A DNA stretch of 31,893 bases from JAWWPG01 sp037719575 (GTDB lineage Bacteria > Actinomycetota > Actinomycetes > Propionibacteriales > Nocardioidaceae). The DNA lies in NCBI GenBank assembly GCA_037719575.1, contig JBBJMF010000027.1:1-31893 (forward strand). The letters are read 5' to 3'. Position numbers and translations under genes: made by a program. Of this stretch, positions 23,181 to 30,881 are shown piece by piece; within the stretch, counting starts at the first letter, position 1; each line of letters begins with the position of its first letter. The notes below the pieces were generated by a model that had not been told where the DNA came from, made no database searches, and worked only from the letters and a program-made list of their open reading frames with translations.

Positions 23181-24448
23181 TGTCGAGGCTCGGCACGATC
23201 GGTGCGCGGCTCTACCGTGGCGACGTCTCCATCGACTTCGTCGGGCGGTGGAGGACCTGGTACGTCGTCTCCGGCCTGATCGTCCTGGTAGCGATCCTCG
23301 CGTTAGGATTCCGGGGCCTCAACTACGGGATCGAGTTCAAGGGCGGCGTCGAGTACAACGCCCAGTTCCCGAGCGGCACCGACCTGTCCTCGAAGGTGGA
23401 GCCGATCGCGGACGCGGTCGTGGCAACCAACCTCGACCCGGCGCAGTCACCCGTCGTCGTGGTGTCCGGCGACCGGGCGATCCGCATCGACGTCAAGCCC
23501 CTGACTCTAGGGCAGAAGCAGGAGGTAGGCACCGCCATCCGGCAGGCATCGGGCGCCACCGAGATCAACTCGACGGTCATCGGACCGACGTGGGGGTCGG
23601 CGATCGCCCGGAAGGCGCTCACCGGGCTGATCGTGTTCGTGGTCCTGGTCGTGCTGTTCATCTGGGCCTACTTCCGGGAATGGCGGATGTCGGTGGCCGG
23701 CATGGTCGCGCTGGCACACGACCTGGTGATCACCATCGGGGTCTATGCCCTGACGGGGTTCGAGGTCACCCCGGCCACCGTCACCGGCCTGCTGACGATC
23801 CTCGGGTACTCCCTCTACGACACGGTCGTCGTCTTCGACAAGGTGCGCGAGAACACCAAGGGCATCGCGTCCTCGACACGTCGTACCTACGCCGCGGCGG
23901 CCAACCTCGCCGTCAACCAGACCTTGGTGCGGTCGATCAACACCTCGATCGCCGCGCTCCTCCCCGTCGGCGCGATCCTGTACGTCGGCACGTTCCAGCT
24001 CGGCTCCGGGCCACTCAAGGACCTGGCGCTGGCATTGTTCGTCGGCATGGCCGCCGGCGCCTACTCGTCGATCTTCATCGCGACACCGCTGCTGGCGCAG
24101 CTCAAGATGCGTGAGCCGGCGATGGTCGCGCAGGCGAAGCGGGTCGCCAGCCGCCACCACCCTGAGGTGGCGCCGGTGCGGGCGGGCTCGAGGCGTGAAA
24201 CGACGACCGTCGGGGGGTCGACGGCCGTGGGGGTCGCCGCCCCGGAGGTGTCGGTGCTGGGCTCCGAGCGAGACGACGTGGACGCGCCGGAGGCGGACGA
24301 CCAGGAGACCGAGGTGCCACCAGTCCCGGGCCGGCGGCCGTCCTCGACCCGGCCCGCGCGCCCACCCGTGACGAGACCCATGAGCAACACGGCGGCCAAG
24401 CGCGCGCAGCCCCAGCGTCAGCCGCGCAGCAAGCGCGGAAAGCGCTGA
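23180..24448 (+). CDS. secF: Protein translocase subunit SecF
   Basis: SecF partners SecD. The 422 residues contain transmembrane helix 1 (about 34-52), then FRGLNYGIEFKGGVEYNAQF (the family's 'GiDFtGG' mark), the periplasmic loop, and five helices with VAGMVALAHDLVITIGVYAL, ILGYSLYDTVVVFDKVREN and NTSIAALLPVGAILYVGTFQ. About 100 C-terminal residues are a hydrophilic, probably disordered tail ending in a basic run (PQRQPRSKRGKR). Such tails are longer than in E. coli but common in actinobacteria. The ATG overlaps the secD stop and apt overlaps the secF stop, both as TGATG. Confidence 0.96.
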   Translation: MSRLGTIGARLYRGDVSIDFVGRWRTWYVVSGLIVLVAILALGFRGLNYGIEFKGGVEYNAQFPSGTDLSSKVEPIADAVVATNLDPAQSPVVVVSGDRAIRIDVKPLTLGQKQEVGTAIRQASGATEINSTVIGPTWGSAIARKALTGLIVFVVLVVLFIWAYFREWRMSVAGMVALAHDLVITIGVYALTGFEVTPATVTGLLTILGYSLYDTVVVFDKVRENTKGIASSTRRTYAAAANLAVNQTLVRSINTSIAALLPVGAILYVGTFQLGSGPLKDLALALFVGMAAGAYSSIFIATPLLAQLKMREPAMVAQAKRVASRHHPEVAPVRAGSRRETTTVGGSTAVGVAAPEVSVLGSERDDVDAPEADDQETEVPPVPGRRPSSTRPARPPVTRPMSNTAAKRAQPQRQPRSKRGKR

Positions 24449-25002
24449 TGCCGGGCGCGGAGCCCGCCAAGCCGCCGCCCCGCTGGCTCTCTCTCGTCCG
24501 TGACGTGCCCGACTTCCCGGAGCCGGGCGTGGTCTTCAAGGACATCTCGGCGCTGCTCGCCGACCACTCGGCGTTCGTCGAGGTCGTAGAGGCACTCGCA
24601 CGTGCTGGGCGCGACGAGACGGGACGAGTGGTCGTCGACAAGGTGGCAGGCGTCGAGGCCCGCGGGTTCATCCTGGCGGCGCCGGTGGCGGTGGCTCTCG
24701 GGGTCGGTTTCGTGCCGGTCCGCAAGGCGGGGAAGCTGCCTGGTGAGACGCTGGGGCAGTCCTATGCCCTCGAGTACGGCGAGGCGACCCTCGAGATCCA
24801 CCGCGACGCCTTCGGATCCGGTGACCGCGTCCTGGTCATCGACGACGTGCTGGCGACCGGTGGGACCGTGGCGGCCACGACGCGGCTCGTCAGCCGGGCC
24901 GGCGCCACGGTGGCCGCGGTGGCGGTGCTGATCGAGCTCGGCTTCCTCGGCGGCCGCGGCCGCCTGGACGACGTACCCCTCGTCGCCCTGACGACCGTCT
25001 GA
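24448..25002 (+). CDS. apt: Adenine phosphoribosyltransferase
   Basis: The enzyme makes AMP from adenine and PRPP in purine salvage. The 184 residues include the N-terminal FPEPGVVFKDISALLADH, the flexible loop region VPVRKAGKLPGETLGQSYAL, and the PRPP-binding motif VLVIDDVLATGGT (about 128-140). The start overlaps the secF stop. Its place between secDF and rel is conserved in actinobacteria; the metabolic link to (p)ppGpp (purine nucleotide balance) is plausible but not shown by sequence. Confidence 0.96.
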   Translation: MPGAEPAKPPPRWLSLVRDVPDFPEPGVVFKDISALLADHSAFVEVVEALARAGRDETGRVVVDKVAGVEARGFILAAPVAVALGVGFVPVRKAGKLPGETLGQSYALEYGEATLEIHRDAFGSGDRVLVIDDVLATGGTVAATTRLVSRAGATVAAVAVLIELGFLGGRGRLDDVPLVALTTV

Positions 25003-25015
25003 CCCCCCGAACGAA

Positions 25016-25044
25016 TCGGCAGAGGTGGGGGCGCTGCGTAGACT
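25016..25044 (+). promoter_or_regulatory. Candidate rel promoter
   Basis: TCGGCA (25016-25021) and TAGACT (25039-25044) are exactly 17 bp apart and match the TTGACA/TANNNT consensus well. The predicted transcript start is about 25051, in the gap after apt. It lies downstream of the earliest in-frame GTG (25025) and so favours the later start codons at 25070/25076. Confidence 0.5.
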
Positions 25045-25075
25045 GGATGTCCAGCGAGAGACCAGCGGGGTGTGC

Positions 25076-27391
25076 GTGCCGGACGACGTGATCTCGCCGC
25101 CGGAGAAACCGGCGGCCGCGGAGAGCTCCGCCGCGCCCAGCCAGCGGATGCGGGCGCGGCTCGCGCGGATCGGGCGGGCACAGTCCGGCGACCCGGTCCT
25201 CGAGCCGCTCTTCAAGGTGGTGCGCGCCACCCACCCCAAGGCCGACCTGGCGATCGTCGAGAGGGCCTACCTCACCGCGGAGCGCTACCACCGCGGCCAG
25301 ACCCGCGACAGCGGCGACCCTTACATCACCCATCCGCTCGCCGTGACGAGCATCCTGGCCGAGCTCGGCATGACCCCGACCACGCTGTGCGCCGCGCTGC
25401 TGCACGACACGGTCGAGGACACGTCGTACACGCTGGCCCAGCTCACCACCGACTTCGGCGACGAGGTGGCGCTCCTCGTCGACGGCCTGACGAAGCTCGA
25501 CAAGGTCAAGTACGGCGACGCCGCGAAGGCCGAGACGATGCGCAAGATGGTCGTCGCGATGAGCAAGGACATCCGGGTCCTCGTCATCAAGCTCGCCGAC
25601 CGGCTGCACAACATGCGGACGCTGCGCTTCCTGCGGATCGACAAGCAGGAGCGGATCGCCAACGAGACCCTCCAGATCTACGCCCCGCTGGCGCACCGGC
25701 TGGGCATGAACACGATCAAGTGGGAGCTCGAGGACCTCGCGTTCGCCGCGCTCCACCCCAAGGTCTACGACGAGATCGTCCGGCTGGTGGCGGAGCGCGC
25801 GCCGGCGCGCGACGAGTTCCTGGCCACCGTCATCGACGCCGTCCAGTCCGACGTGCGGGCGTCGAAGATCAAGGCGAGCGTGACCGGTCGCCCGAAGCAC
25901 TACTACTCGATCTACCAGAAGATGATCGTGCGCGGTCGGGCGTTCACCGACATCTACGACCTGGTCGGCATCCGCATCCTTACGGAGTCGCTGCGGGACT
26001 GCTACGCGGTCCTCGGCGTGCTCCATGCCCGCTGGAACCCGGTGCCCGGGCGTTTCAAGGACTTCGTGGCCATGCCGAAGTTCAACATGTACCAGTCGCT
26101 GCACACGACCGTGATCGGCCCCGGCGGCAACCCGGTCGAGGTGCAGATCCGCACGTACGGCATGCACCGACGGGCTGACTACGGCGTCGCGGCGCACTGG
26201 AAGTACAAGGAGGACAGCAACAGCGGAGCAGACACCGACAAGACGCTGGCGAGCGGGAAGTCGGCAAGCGCCGATATGGCGTGGGTGCGCCAGCTGATGG
26301 ACTGGCAGAAGGAGACCCAGGACCCGAGCGAGTTCCTGGACTCGTTGCGCTTCGAGATCAGCTCGGCCGAGGTTTACGTCTTCACCCCCCGCGGTGAGGT
26401 CGTCTCCCTGCCGACCGGGTCGACTCCTGTCGACTTCGCCTACGCGATCCATACCGAGGTCGGCCACCGATGTATCGGCGCGCGTGTCAACGGGCGGCTA
26501 GTCGCGCTGGAGTCCCAGCTCGACAACGGCGACGTCGTGGAGGTGTTCACCTCGAAGTCACCGAACGCCGGCCCCAGCCGCGACTGGATGATGTTCGTCA
26601 AGAGCCCCCGCGCGCGCAACAAGATCAAGCAGTTCTTCACCAAGGAGCGTCGCGAGGAGGCGATCGAGCGCGGCAAGGAGAGCCTCGCCCGGCTGATGCG
26701 TCGCGAGGGCCTTCCCCTGCAGCGGATGCTGACTCACGAGACGCTCTCGGCCGTCGCGTCCGACCTCAACCACCCCGACGTCACGGCGTTGTACGCCGCC
26801 GTTGGGGAGGGCAACACGACGGCACAGTCCGTCGTACGACGCATCCTCGAGACGTTCGGCGGCGCCCAGGCCGTGGCCGACGAGGCGGCCGAGACCGTGG
26901 CCGTCACGACCGACAGCCCGACCCGTCGCAGGGTGGCGCGCGGCGACTCCGGGGTCATCGTCAAGGGCGTGTCCGACGTGCTCACCAAACTGGCGAGATG
27001 CTGCACACCGGTTCCGGGAGACGACATCATGGGCTTCGTCACGACGGGGCAGGGAGTGTCGGTCCACCGCGTCGCGTGCACGAACATGAAGAGCCTCAAG
27101 TCGCAGCCGGGTCGGCTCGTCGAGGTCGAGTGGGCACCCACCGCGCAGTCCATGTTCCTGGTGGCGATCCAGGTGGAGGGTCTCGACCGAGCGGGCCTGC
27201 TCAGCGACATCACCCGCGTGCTCAGCGACCTGCACGTCAACATCTTGTCGGCGTCGGTCACGACCAACCGCGACCGGGTCACCCAGGGCAGGTTCACGTT
27301 CGAGATGGGTGACGTTGCCCACCTGAGCCACGTGCTCAAGGCGGTGCGCACCGTCACCGGCGTCTTCGACGCCTTCCGCCTGACGAACTGA
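25076..27391 (+). CDS. rel: Bifunctional (p)ppGpp synthetase/hydrolase
   Basis: This enzyme makes and breaks the starvation alarmone (p)ppGpp. About 771 residues in order are: HD hydrolase domain with HDTVEDT (about 110-116), the synthetase domain with GRPKHYYSIYQKM, YDLVGIRIL and GRFKDFVAMPKFNMYQSLHT, a TGS domain (VFTPRGEVVSLPTGSTPVDF), a zinc-finger/CC region (ARCCTPVPGDDIMGFVT), and a C-terminal ACT domain (LLSDITRVLSDLHVNILSAS). RFKD, rather than the acidic version, is the mark of bifunctional Rel enzymes, and the intact HDxxED shows hydrolase ability. The start is uncertain among GTG 25025, 25070 and 25076; I prefer 25076 because it lies after the predicted transcript start and has AGCGGGG five bases upstream. 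Confidence 0.95.
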   Translation: MPDDVISPPEKPAAAESSAAPSQRMRARLARIGRAQSGDPVLEPLFKVVRATHPKADLAIVERAYLTAERYHRGQTRDSGDPYITHPLAVTSILAELGMTPTTLCAALLHDTVEDTSYTLAQLTTDFGDEVALLVDGLTKLDKVKYGDAAKAETMRKMVVAMSKDIRVLVIKLADRLHNMRTLRFLRIDKQERIANETLQIYAPLAHRLGMNTIKWELEDLAFAALHPKVYDEIVRLVAERAPARDEFLATVIDAVQSDVRASKIKASVTGRPKHYYSIYQKMIVRGRAFTDIYDLVGIRILTESLRDCYAVLGVLHARWNPVPGRFKDFVAMPKFNMYQSLHTTVIGPGGNPVEVQIRTYGMHRRADYGVAAHWKYKEDSNSGADTDKTLASGKSASADMAWVRQLMDWQKETQDPSEFLDSLRFEISSAEVYVFTPRGEVVSLPTGSTPVDFAYAIHTEVGHRCIGARVNGRLVALESQLDNGDVVEVFTSKSPNAGPSRDWMMFVKSPRARNKIKQFFTKERREEAIERGKESLARLMRREGLPLQRMLTHETLSAVASDLNHPDVTALYAAVGEGNTTAQSVVRRILETFGGAQAVADEAAETVAVTTDSPTRRRVARGDSGVIVKGVSDVLTKLARCCTPVPGDDIMGFVTTGQGVSVHRVACTNMKSLKSQPGRLVEVEWAPTAQSMFLVAIQVEGLDRAGLLSDITRVLSDLHVNILSASVTTNRDRVTQGRFTFEMGDVAHLSHVLKAVRTVTGVFDAFRLTN

Positions 27392-27428
27392 GGGGCACAG
27401 TGTGCGCCGCCGCAAGACCCGGTGAAAC

Positions 27429-28283
27429 CTACTGGCTGGTGCCGACGCCGGGCGGGTTGGGCTTGGCGGACCCGTTGGACGCTGCCCGGCCACCGGTCTC
27501 GACGGGGATGCCGTCGACGGGGGAGCCGAACTCGGGGCTGTAGGTCTCGTTGTTGCGGAACGTGTCGACGAACTGCTGCAGGCGCGGGTCGGTCGGGCTC
27601 TGGACGCGCAGCTGGTAGCCCCAGGAGCTGATCACGATCGGCGACGGAAGGTTGTTGCTGTTCCAGGGGCTGAGGTCGACGAACCGGTTCGCCTGGTCCT
27701 CTCCGGATGCCGTCTTTCCTTCGGGAATCATGCTCTGCTTCTTCACGAAGTCGGTCAGCGCGCTCACCTGGGCGGCCGGCAGGTCGGGGTCGTAGGTGAT
27801 CCAGACGGCACCGTGCTCGAGGTTGTGGACGGCTCGCTCCGGCGGGATCGGCGACGTGTAGACGCCGGCATTCATCCAGATTGCGCTGTGCGGGCCGCCG
27901 ACGGGCGGGACCACGGCGTACGTCACCGGACCTTCGACGTGGCCGTTCTCCAGGGTGTCGGGGCCTGGTGTGCCCGCCGCGGGGTACCCCTTGGTGTCCC
28001 ACGCCAGCACGCCCTTCACGCCCGTCGTGTTCGGTACCTTCGCCGGAGGTTGTTGAGCGGTTCTGGACCCGACCACCGCCGCGGGGATGATCTGGTCGTC
28101 GGACGACCCGGCGCGCTGGACGAGGGCGAAGGTGACCGCCACGATCACCGCAACGATGACAACGCCGAGGATGCCGACGACGATGAGCGTGCGACGGCGC
28201 TCTTGGGCTTGTTGGGCGCGGCGTAGCTCTTCGACCCGCGCCCGCCGGGCGTCCTCCCTGGAGGACCGCGATGACTTTGCCAC
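27429..28283 (-). CDS. DUF3105 membrane-anchored protein
   Basis: The 284-residue protein has a basic cytoplasmic N-terminus (SSREDARRARVEELRRAQQA), one transmembrane helix (about 32-56), and an extracytoplasmic domain. That domain contains HVEGPVTYAVVPPVGGPHSA, VHNLEHGAVWITYDP and a C-terminal SSWGYQLRVQSPTDPRLQQF. The His-rich HNLEHG block is the DUF3105 hallmark; the spaced histidines could bind metal, but no activity is known to me. It starts at GTG 28283 with AGGGTGACGG just upstream. The gene is convergent to rel with only 37 bp between the stops, and lies 20 bp downstream of the DUF349 gene on the same strand, so it is probably co-transcribed with it. Confidence 0.88.
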   Translation of the reverse strand: MAKSSRSSREDARRARVEELRRAQQAQERRRTLIVVGILGVVIVAVIVAVTFALVQRAGSSDDQIIPAAVVGSRTAQQPPAKVPNTTGVKGVLAWDTKGYPAAGTPGPDTLENGHVEGPVTYAVVPPVGGPHSAIWMNAGVYTSPIPPERAVHNLEHGAVWITYDPDLPAAQVSALTDFVKKQSMIPEGKTASGEDQANRFVDLSPWNSNNLPSPIVISSWGYQLRVQSPTDPRLQQFVDTFRNNETYSPEFGSPVDGIPVETGGRAASNGSAKPNPPGVGTSQ

Positions 28284-28303
28284 CCCGTCACCCTATGCGA
28301 CCG

Positions 28304-29638
28304 TCAGGGGCGGAACTCCGACTGCGACCGACGGGCCTGGTCCAGCCACAGCTGACGTGCCTCGATGGCTGCCTGCAGCTCGGCCACCTGCCTCGGGTTC
28401 CCCGTCGTCTGCGCTCCGGCCAGATCGGCCCGGAGGGACTCCAGGGCGGACTCGAGCTTGCGCACCGTCTCCGACGCGCGCGCGTGCACCTCGGGGTTGC
28501 TCCGCCGCCACCTGTCGTCATCCGCGTCCCGGATCGTCGTCTCGACCGCCTTGAAACGGTTCTCGAGGTCGCGGACCTCGGCACGCGGCACCTTTCCGGC
28601 GGCGTCCCACCTCTCGGCGATCACTCGGAACGCGTTGCGGGCGGACTTCGCGTCCGTGACCGGGAGCAGCTTCTCCCCCTCTTCGAGCAATCCCCGCTTG
28701 ACCTCGGCGTTCGCCGCGAGCTCGGAGGCGCTCTTCGAGCCTTCGGCATCTCGGGCCTCGAAGAACACATTCTGGGCGCCGCGAAACCGCCTCCACAGGG
28801 CCTCGTCGACATCCTTGCTCGCGGGGCCGGCGGCCTTCCACCGGGTCATCAGCTCGCGGTAGGCCCCTGACGTGGCGCCCCAGTCGGTCGACGCGGAGAG
28901 CGCTTCCGCCTCGCTGATCAGCTGCTCCTTGGCTCGGCGCGCGTCGTCGTGCTTCGCGCCCAGCTCGGCGAAGTGCTGCTTGCGGCGTCTCGAGTACGTC
29001 GTACGCGATGTGGAGAACCGGTGCCAGAGGGCGTCGTCGGTCGACTTGTCGAGTCGGGGAAGCGCCTTCCACGTCTGAAGCAGGTCGCGCAACCGGATCG
29101 CGCCGCCGCGCCAGTCGTTGCCCGCCGCGAGCTGCTCGGCCTCGGCGGCGATCTGCTCCTTCTGTCGGGTGACATCGACGGCCCTGGCCGCGCGCTCCGC
29201 CCGCCGGGTGGCCCGGCGCTCGGCGATCAGCGGCGCGAGCGCGTCGAGCCGGTCGATGAGTGAGTCGAGGTCGCCGACAGCCTGGGCCTCGGTGACGGTC
29301 TGCTTGAGCTTGGACACCGCAGACGACGCGTCCTCGGGCGACAAAGCACCGGCATCGACGCGTCGCACGAGCAGGTCGACCTCCACCTCGAGGCCGTCGA
29401 AGCGCTTGCCGTAGAACGCCAGCGCGGCGTCGGGGTCACCTTGTGGCCACTGGCCGACCTGACGTTCCCCGTCGCGGGTTCTGACATGGACGGTGCCGTC
29501 GTCGTCGACCCGACCGAACTGCTGCGGTCCGCCGCTCCGGTGCCGAGCCTCCGCGGTGGCGTGCTCGCGTGCCGCCAGGGCGGCCGGCGTGGGAATGGGT
29601 GCCGGCGCTGCCGGGCGAGTCTCGTCCGGCTCGGTCAC
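28304..29638 (-). CDS. DUF349 repeat protein
   Basis: The 444-residue soluble protein is almost all helical. After a Pro/Ala-rich head comes a first domain (GGPQQFGRVDDDGTVHVRTR, FYGKRFDGLEVEVDLLVRRV), then DUF349 repeats with the recurring 'W-a-g...d..LW.rF...r..yF..r' pattern. The copies are WKALPRLDKSTDDALWHRF, WKAAGPASKDVDEALWRRFR and WDAAGKVPRAEVRDLENRFK. A coiled-coil tail ends ELQAAIEARQLWLDQARRSQ. The molecular role of DUF349 proteins is unclear. The GTG start at 29638 overlaps the stop of the upstream anchor gene as GTGA, so translation is coupled. The same frame stays open far upstream but reads as noise there. Confidence 0.88.
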   Translation of the reverse strand: MTEPDETRPAAPAPIPTPAALAAREHATAEARHRSGGPQQFGRVDDDGTVHVRTRDGERQVGQWPQGDPDAALAFYGKRFDGLEVEVDLLVRRVDAGALSPEDASSAVSKLKQTVTEAQAVGDLDSLIDRLDALAPLIAERRATRRAERAARAVDVTRQKEQIAAEAEQLAAGNDWRGGAIRLRDLLQTWKALPRLDKSTDDALWHRFSTSRTTYSRRRKQHFAELGAKHDDARRAKEQLISEAEALSASTDWGATSGAYRELMTRWKAAGPASKDVDEALWRRFRGAQNVFFEARDAEGSKSASELAANAEVKRGLLEEGEKLLPVTDAKSARNAFRVIAERWDAAGKVPRAEVRDLENRFKAVETTIRDADDDRWRRSNPEVHARASETVRKLESALESLRADLAGAQTTGNPRQVAELQAAIEARQLWLDQARRSQSEFRP

Positions 29639-30042
29639 GAGGTGCTCGTCCCGGTCGAGGCCGTGCTGGCCGGCGGCGAGGTGGCGCTGCGTGTCGTCGC
29701 GCCCCCCGTCGTCGAGGTGGCGCTGCGCGTCGTCGCGCCCCCCGTCGTCGGGGTTGGTGTCGCTGTCGGAGACGTTGGCGGGACGAAGCTGGTGACGACC
29801 CGAGTGTCCGACGGCGTCAAGAAGCTGGGGAAGTCCGTGGGAGTCTGACCCGGCGTGTTCGAGTCGTTCGTGAAGATCTGCACCCCGCCCCAGCCGACGA
29901 GCGCGATGACGACGACGGTGAGGGCCGCACCCCCGATGATGCGCAGCACCCGGGCCCGCCGCTCCGCGGCAGTTCGGCGCGCCTGCTGGCGTTCCCACTT
30001 CGCGCGCGCCAGCGCCCGGCGACGCTGCTTCTCCGTGATCAC
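29635..30042 (-). CDS. Membrane anchor resembling a cyclophilin N-terminus without its catalytic domain
   Basis: The 135-residue protein begins with a strongly basic cytoplasmic stretch (ITEKQRRRALARAKWERQQA), has one transmembrane helix (about 34-57), and ends in a Thr/Pro/Ser-rich tail. The tail includes a perfect 12-residue duplication (TTGGATTRSATS twice). The opening closely resembles the N-termini of actinobacterial membrane-anchored peptidyl-prolyl isomerases, and a ppiB gene lies between rel and the glyoxalase gene in M. tuberculosis. Here the frame stops before any cyclophilin domain, and I find none nearby. The GTG at 30042 has GGAGG five bases upstream. Either the domain was lost or the similarity is only in the anchor. 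Confidence 0.65.
   Translation of the reverse strand: MITEKQRRRALARAKWERQQARRTAAERRARVLRIIGGAALTVVVIALVGWGGVQIFTNDSNTPGQTPTDFPSFLTPSDTRVVTSFVPPTSPTATPTPTTGGATTRSATSTTGGATTRSATSPPASTASTGTSTS
29678..29749. repeat. Two 36-bp tandem repeats in the anchor-protein gene
   Basis: Units 29678-29713 and 29714-29749 are adjacent 36-bp copies starting GAGGTGGCGCTGCG and ending CCCGTCGTC. They differ at one base (GTGT versus GCGT), a silent change. They code the duplicated TTGGATTRSATS of the Thr-rich tail. The near-identity suggests recent slippage duplication. Confidence 0.85.
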
Positions 30043-30083
30043 GACTACCTCCGACGTGCCGTCCGACGCTTGACCGGTGGCAC

Positions 30084-30089
30084 AGTCTA
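30084..30089 (-). promoter_or_regulatory. Candidate -10 box for the anchor-DUF349-DUF3105 operon
   Basis: TAGACT on the minus strand, the same hexamer as in the predicted rel promoter, would place the transcript start about 35 bases before the GTG at 30042. The -35 region is weak (GCGGTT or TGCGGT at 17-18 bp). Confidence 0.35.
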
Positions 30090-30167
30090 GGAGCAGGGCA
30101 CGGCGCAACCGCAGGCGGCCGGTAGGCTGCCAGCACCGTGAGACCAGGCTAGTGGAAGGACCGTTTT

Positions 30168-30881
30168 GTGCTTGTCGCCGCCTTCCCCGCTGGTCCGTGG
30201 GGCACCAACTGCTACGTGGTCGCGCTCGGCCCGCGCGAGGAGTGTGTCGTCATCGACCCAGGGAAGGACGCGGCGACGGGGGTCGCCGACGTTGTCCGTG
30301 AGCACGGCCTGCGGCCGGCAGCGGTGCTTGTGACCCACGGTCACATCGACCACATGTGGTGCGTCGCCCCGGTCGCCGGCGCCTACGAGGCGGCCGCCTG
30401 GATCCACCCGGCCGACCGACACCTGCTCACCGACCCGATGACCGGGATGTCACCCGAGACTGCCGAAATGCTGCTCGGCGGCACGTATGCCTTCGCGGAG
30501 CCAGAGGAGGTGCGCGACCTCGCGGACGGCGACCGGCTGAGCATCGCGGGTCTCAACCTGGCCGTCGACCACACTCCCGGGCACACGCCGGGGTCGGTGA
30601 CGTTCCGCTCTGCCTATGACGGGCCGGAGGCCGTCTCGGAGCTCATGTGGTCCGGCGACCTGCTGTTCGCTGGTTCGATCGGACGCACGGACCTGCCGGG
30701 AGGTGACCACCCGACGATGCTGCGCAGCCTGGCCGCCAAGGTGCTGCCGCTCGACGACCGGATTGCCGTGCTCCCCGGTCATGGACCGCAGACCACCATC
30801 GGGCGCGAACGTGCCACCAACCCCTACCTCAGAGACCTCGAGCCATACCTCGAGGTCGGCGCGTCAGAGGGCGTGGGATGA
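30168..30881 (+). CDS. MBL-fold metallo-hydrolase, glyoxalase II-like
   Basis: The 237-residue protein has the metallo-beta-lactamase fold: strand opening GPWGTNCYVVAL, metal motif THGHIDH (H-x-H-x-D-H, about 57-63), HTPGHTPGSVTF (third metal His), the bridging Asp in MWSGDLLFAGSIGRTDLPGG, and the last His in VLPGHGPQTTIG. It is the usual hydroxyacylglutathione/mycothiol-thioester hydrolase type; the substrate is not defined by sequence. The gene in the same place in mycobacteria is Rv2581c. The GTG at 30168 has GGAAGGA seven bases upstream. It overlaps hisS by ATGA. Confidence 0.93.
   Translation: MLVAAFPAGPWGTNCYVVALGPREECVVIDPGKDAATGVADVVREHGLRPAAVLVTHGHIDHMWCVAPVAGAYEAAAWIHPADRHLLTDPMTGMSPETAEMLLGGTYAFAEPEEVRDLADGDRLSIAGLNLAVDHTPGHTPGSVTFRSAYDGPEAVSELMWSGDLLFAGSIGRTDLPGGDHPTMLRSLAAKVLPLDDRIAVLPGHGPQTTIGRERATNPYLRDLEPYLEVGASEGVG

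Noticed and set aside
28304..30136. 610-residue version of the DUF349 protein starting near 30136
   Set aside because: The first 166 residues are out-of-frame noise over the anchor gene. The GTG at 29638, in a GTGA overlap, is a better start.
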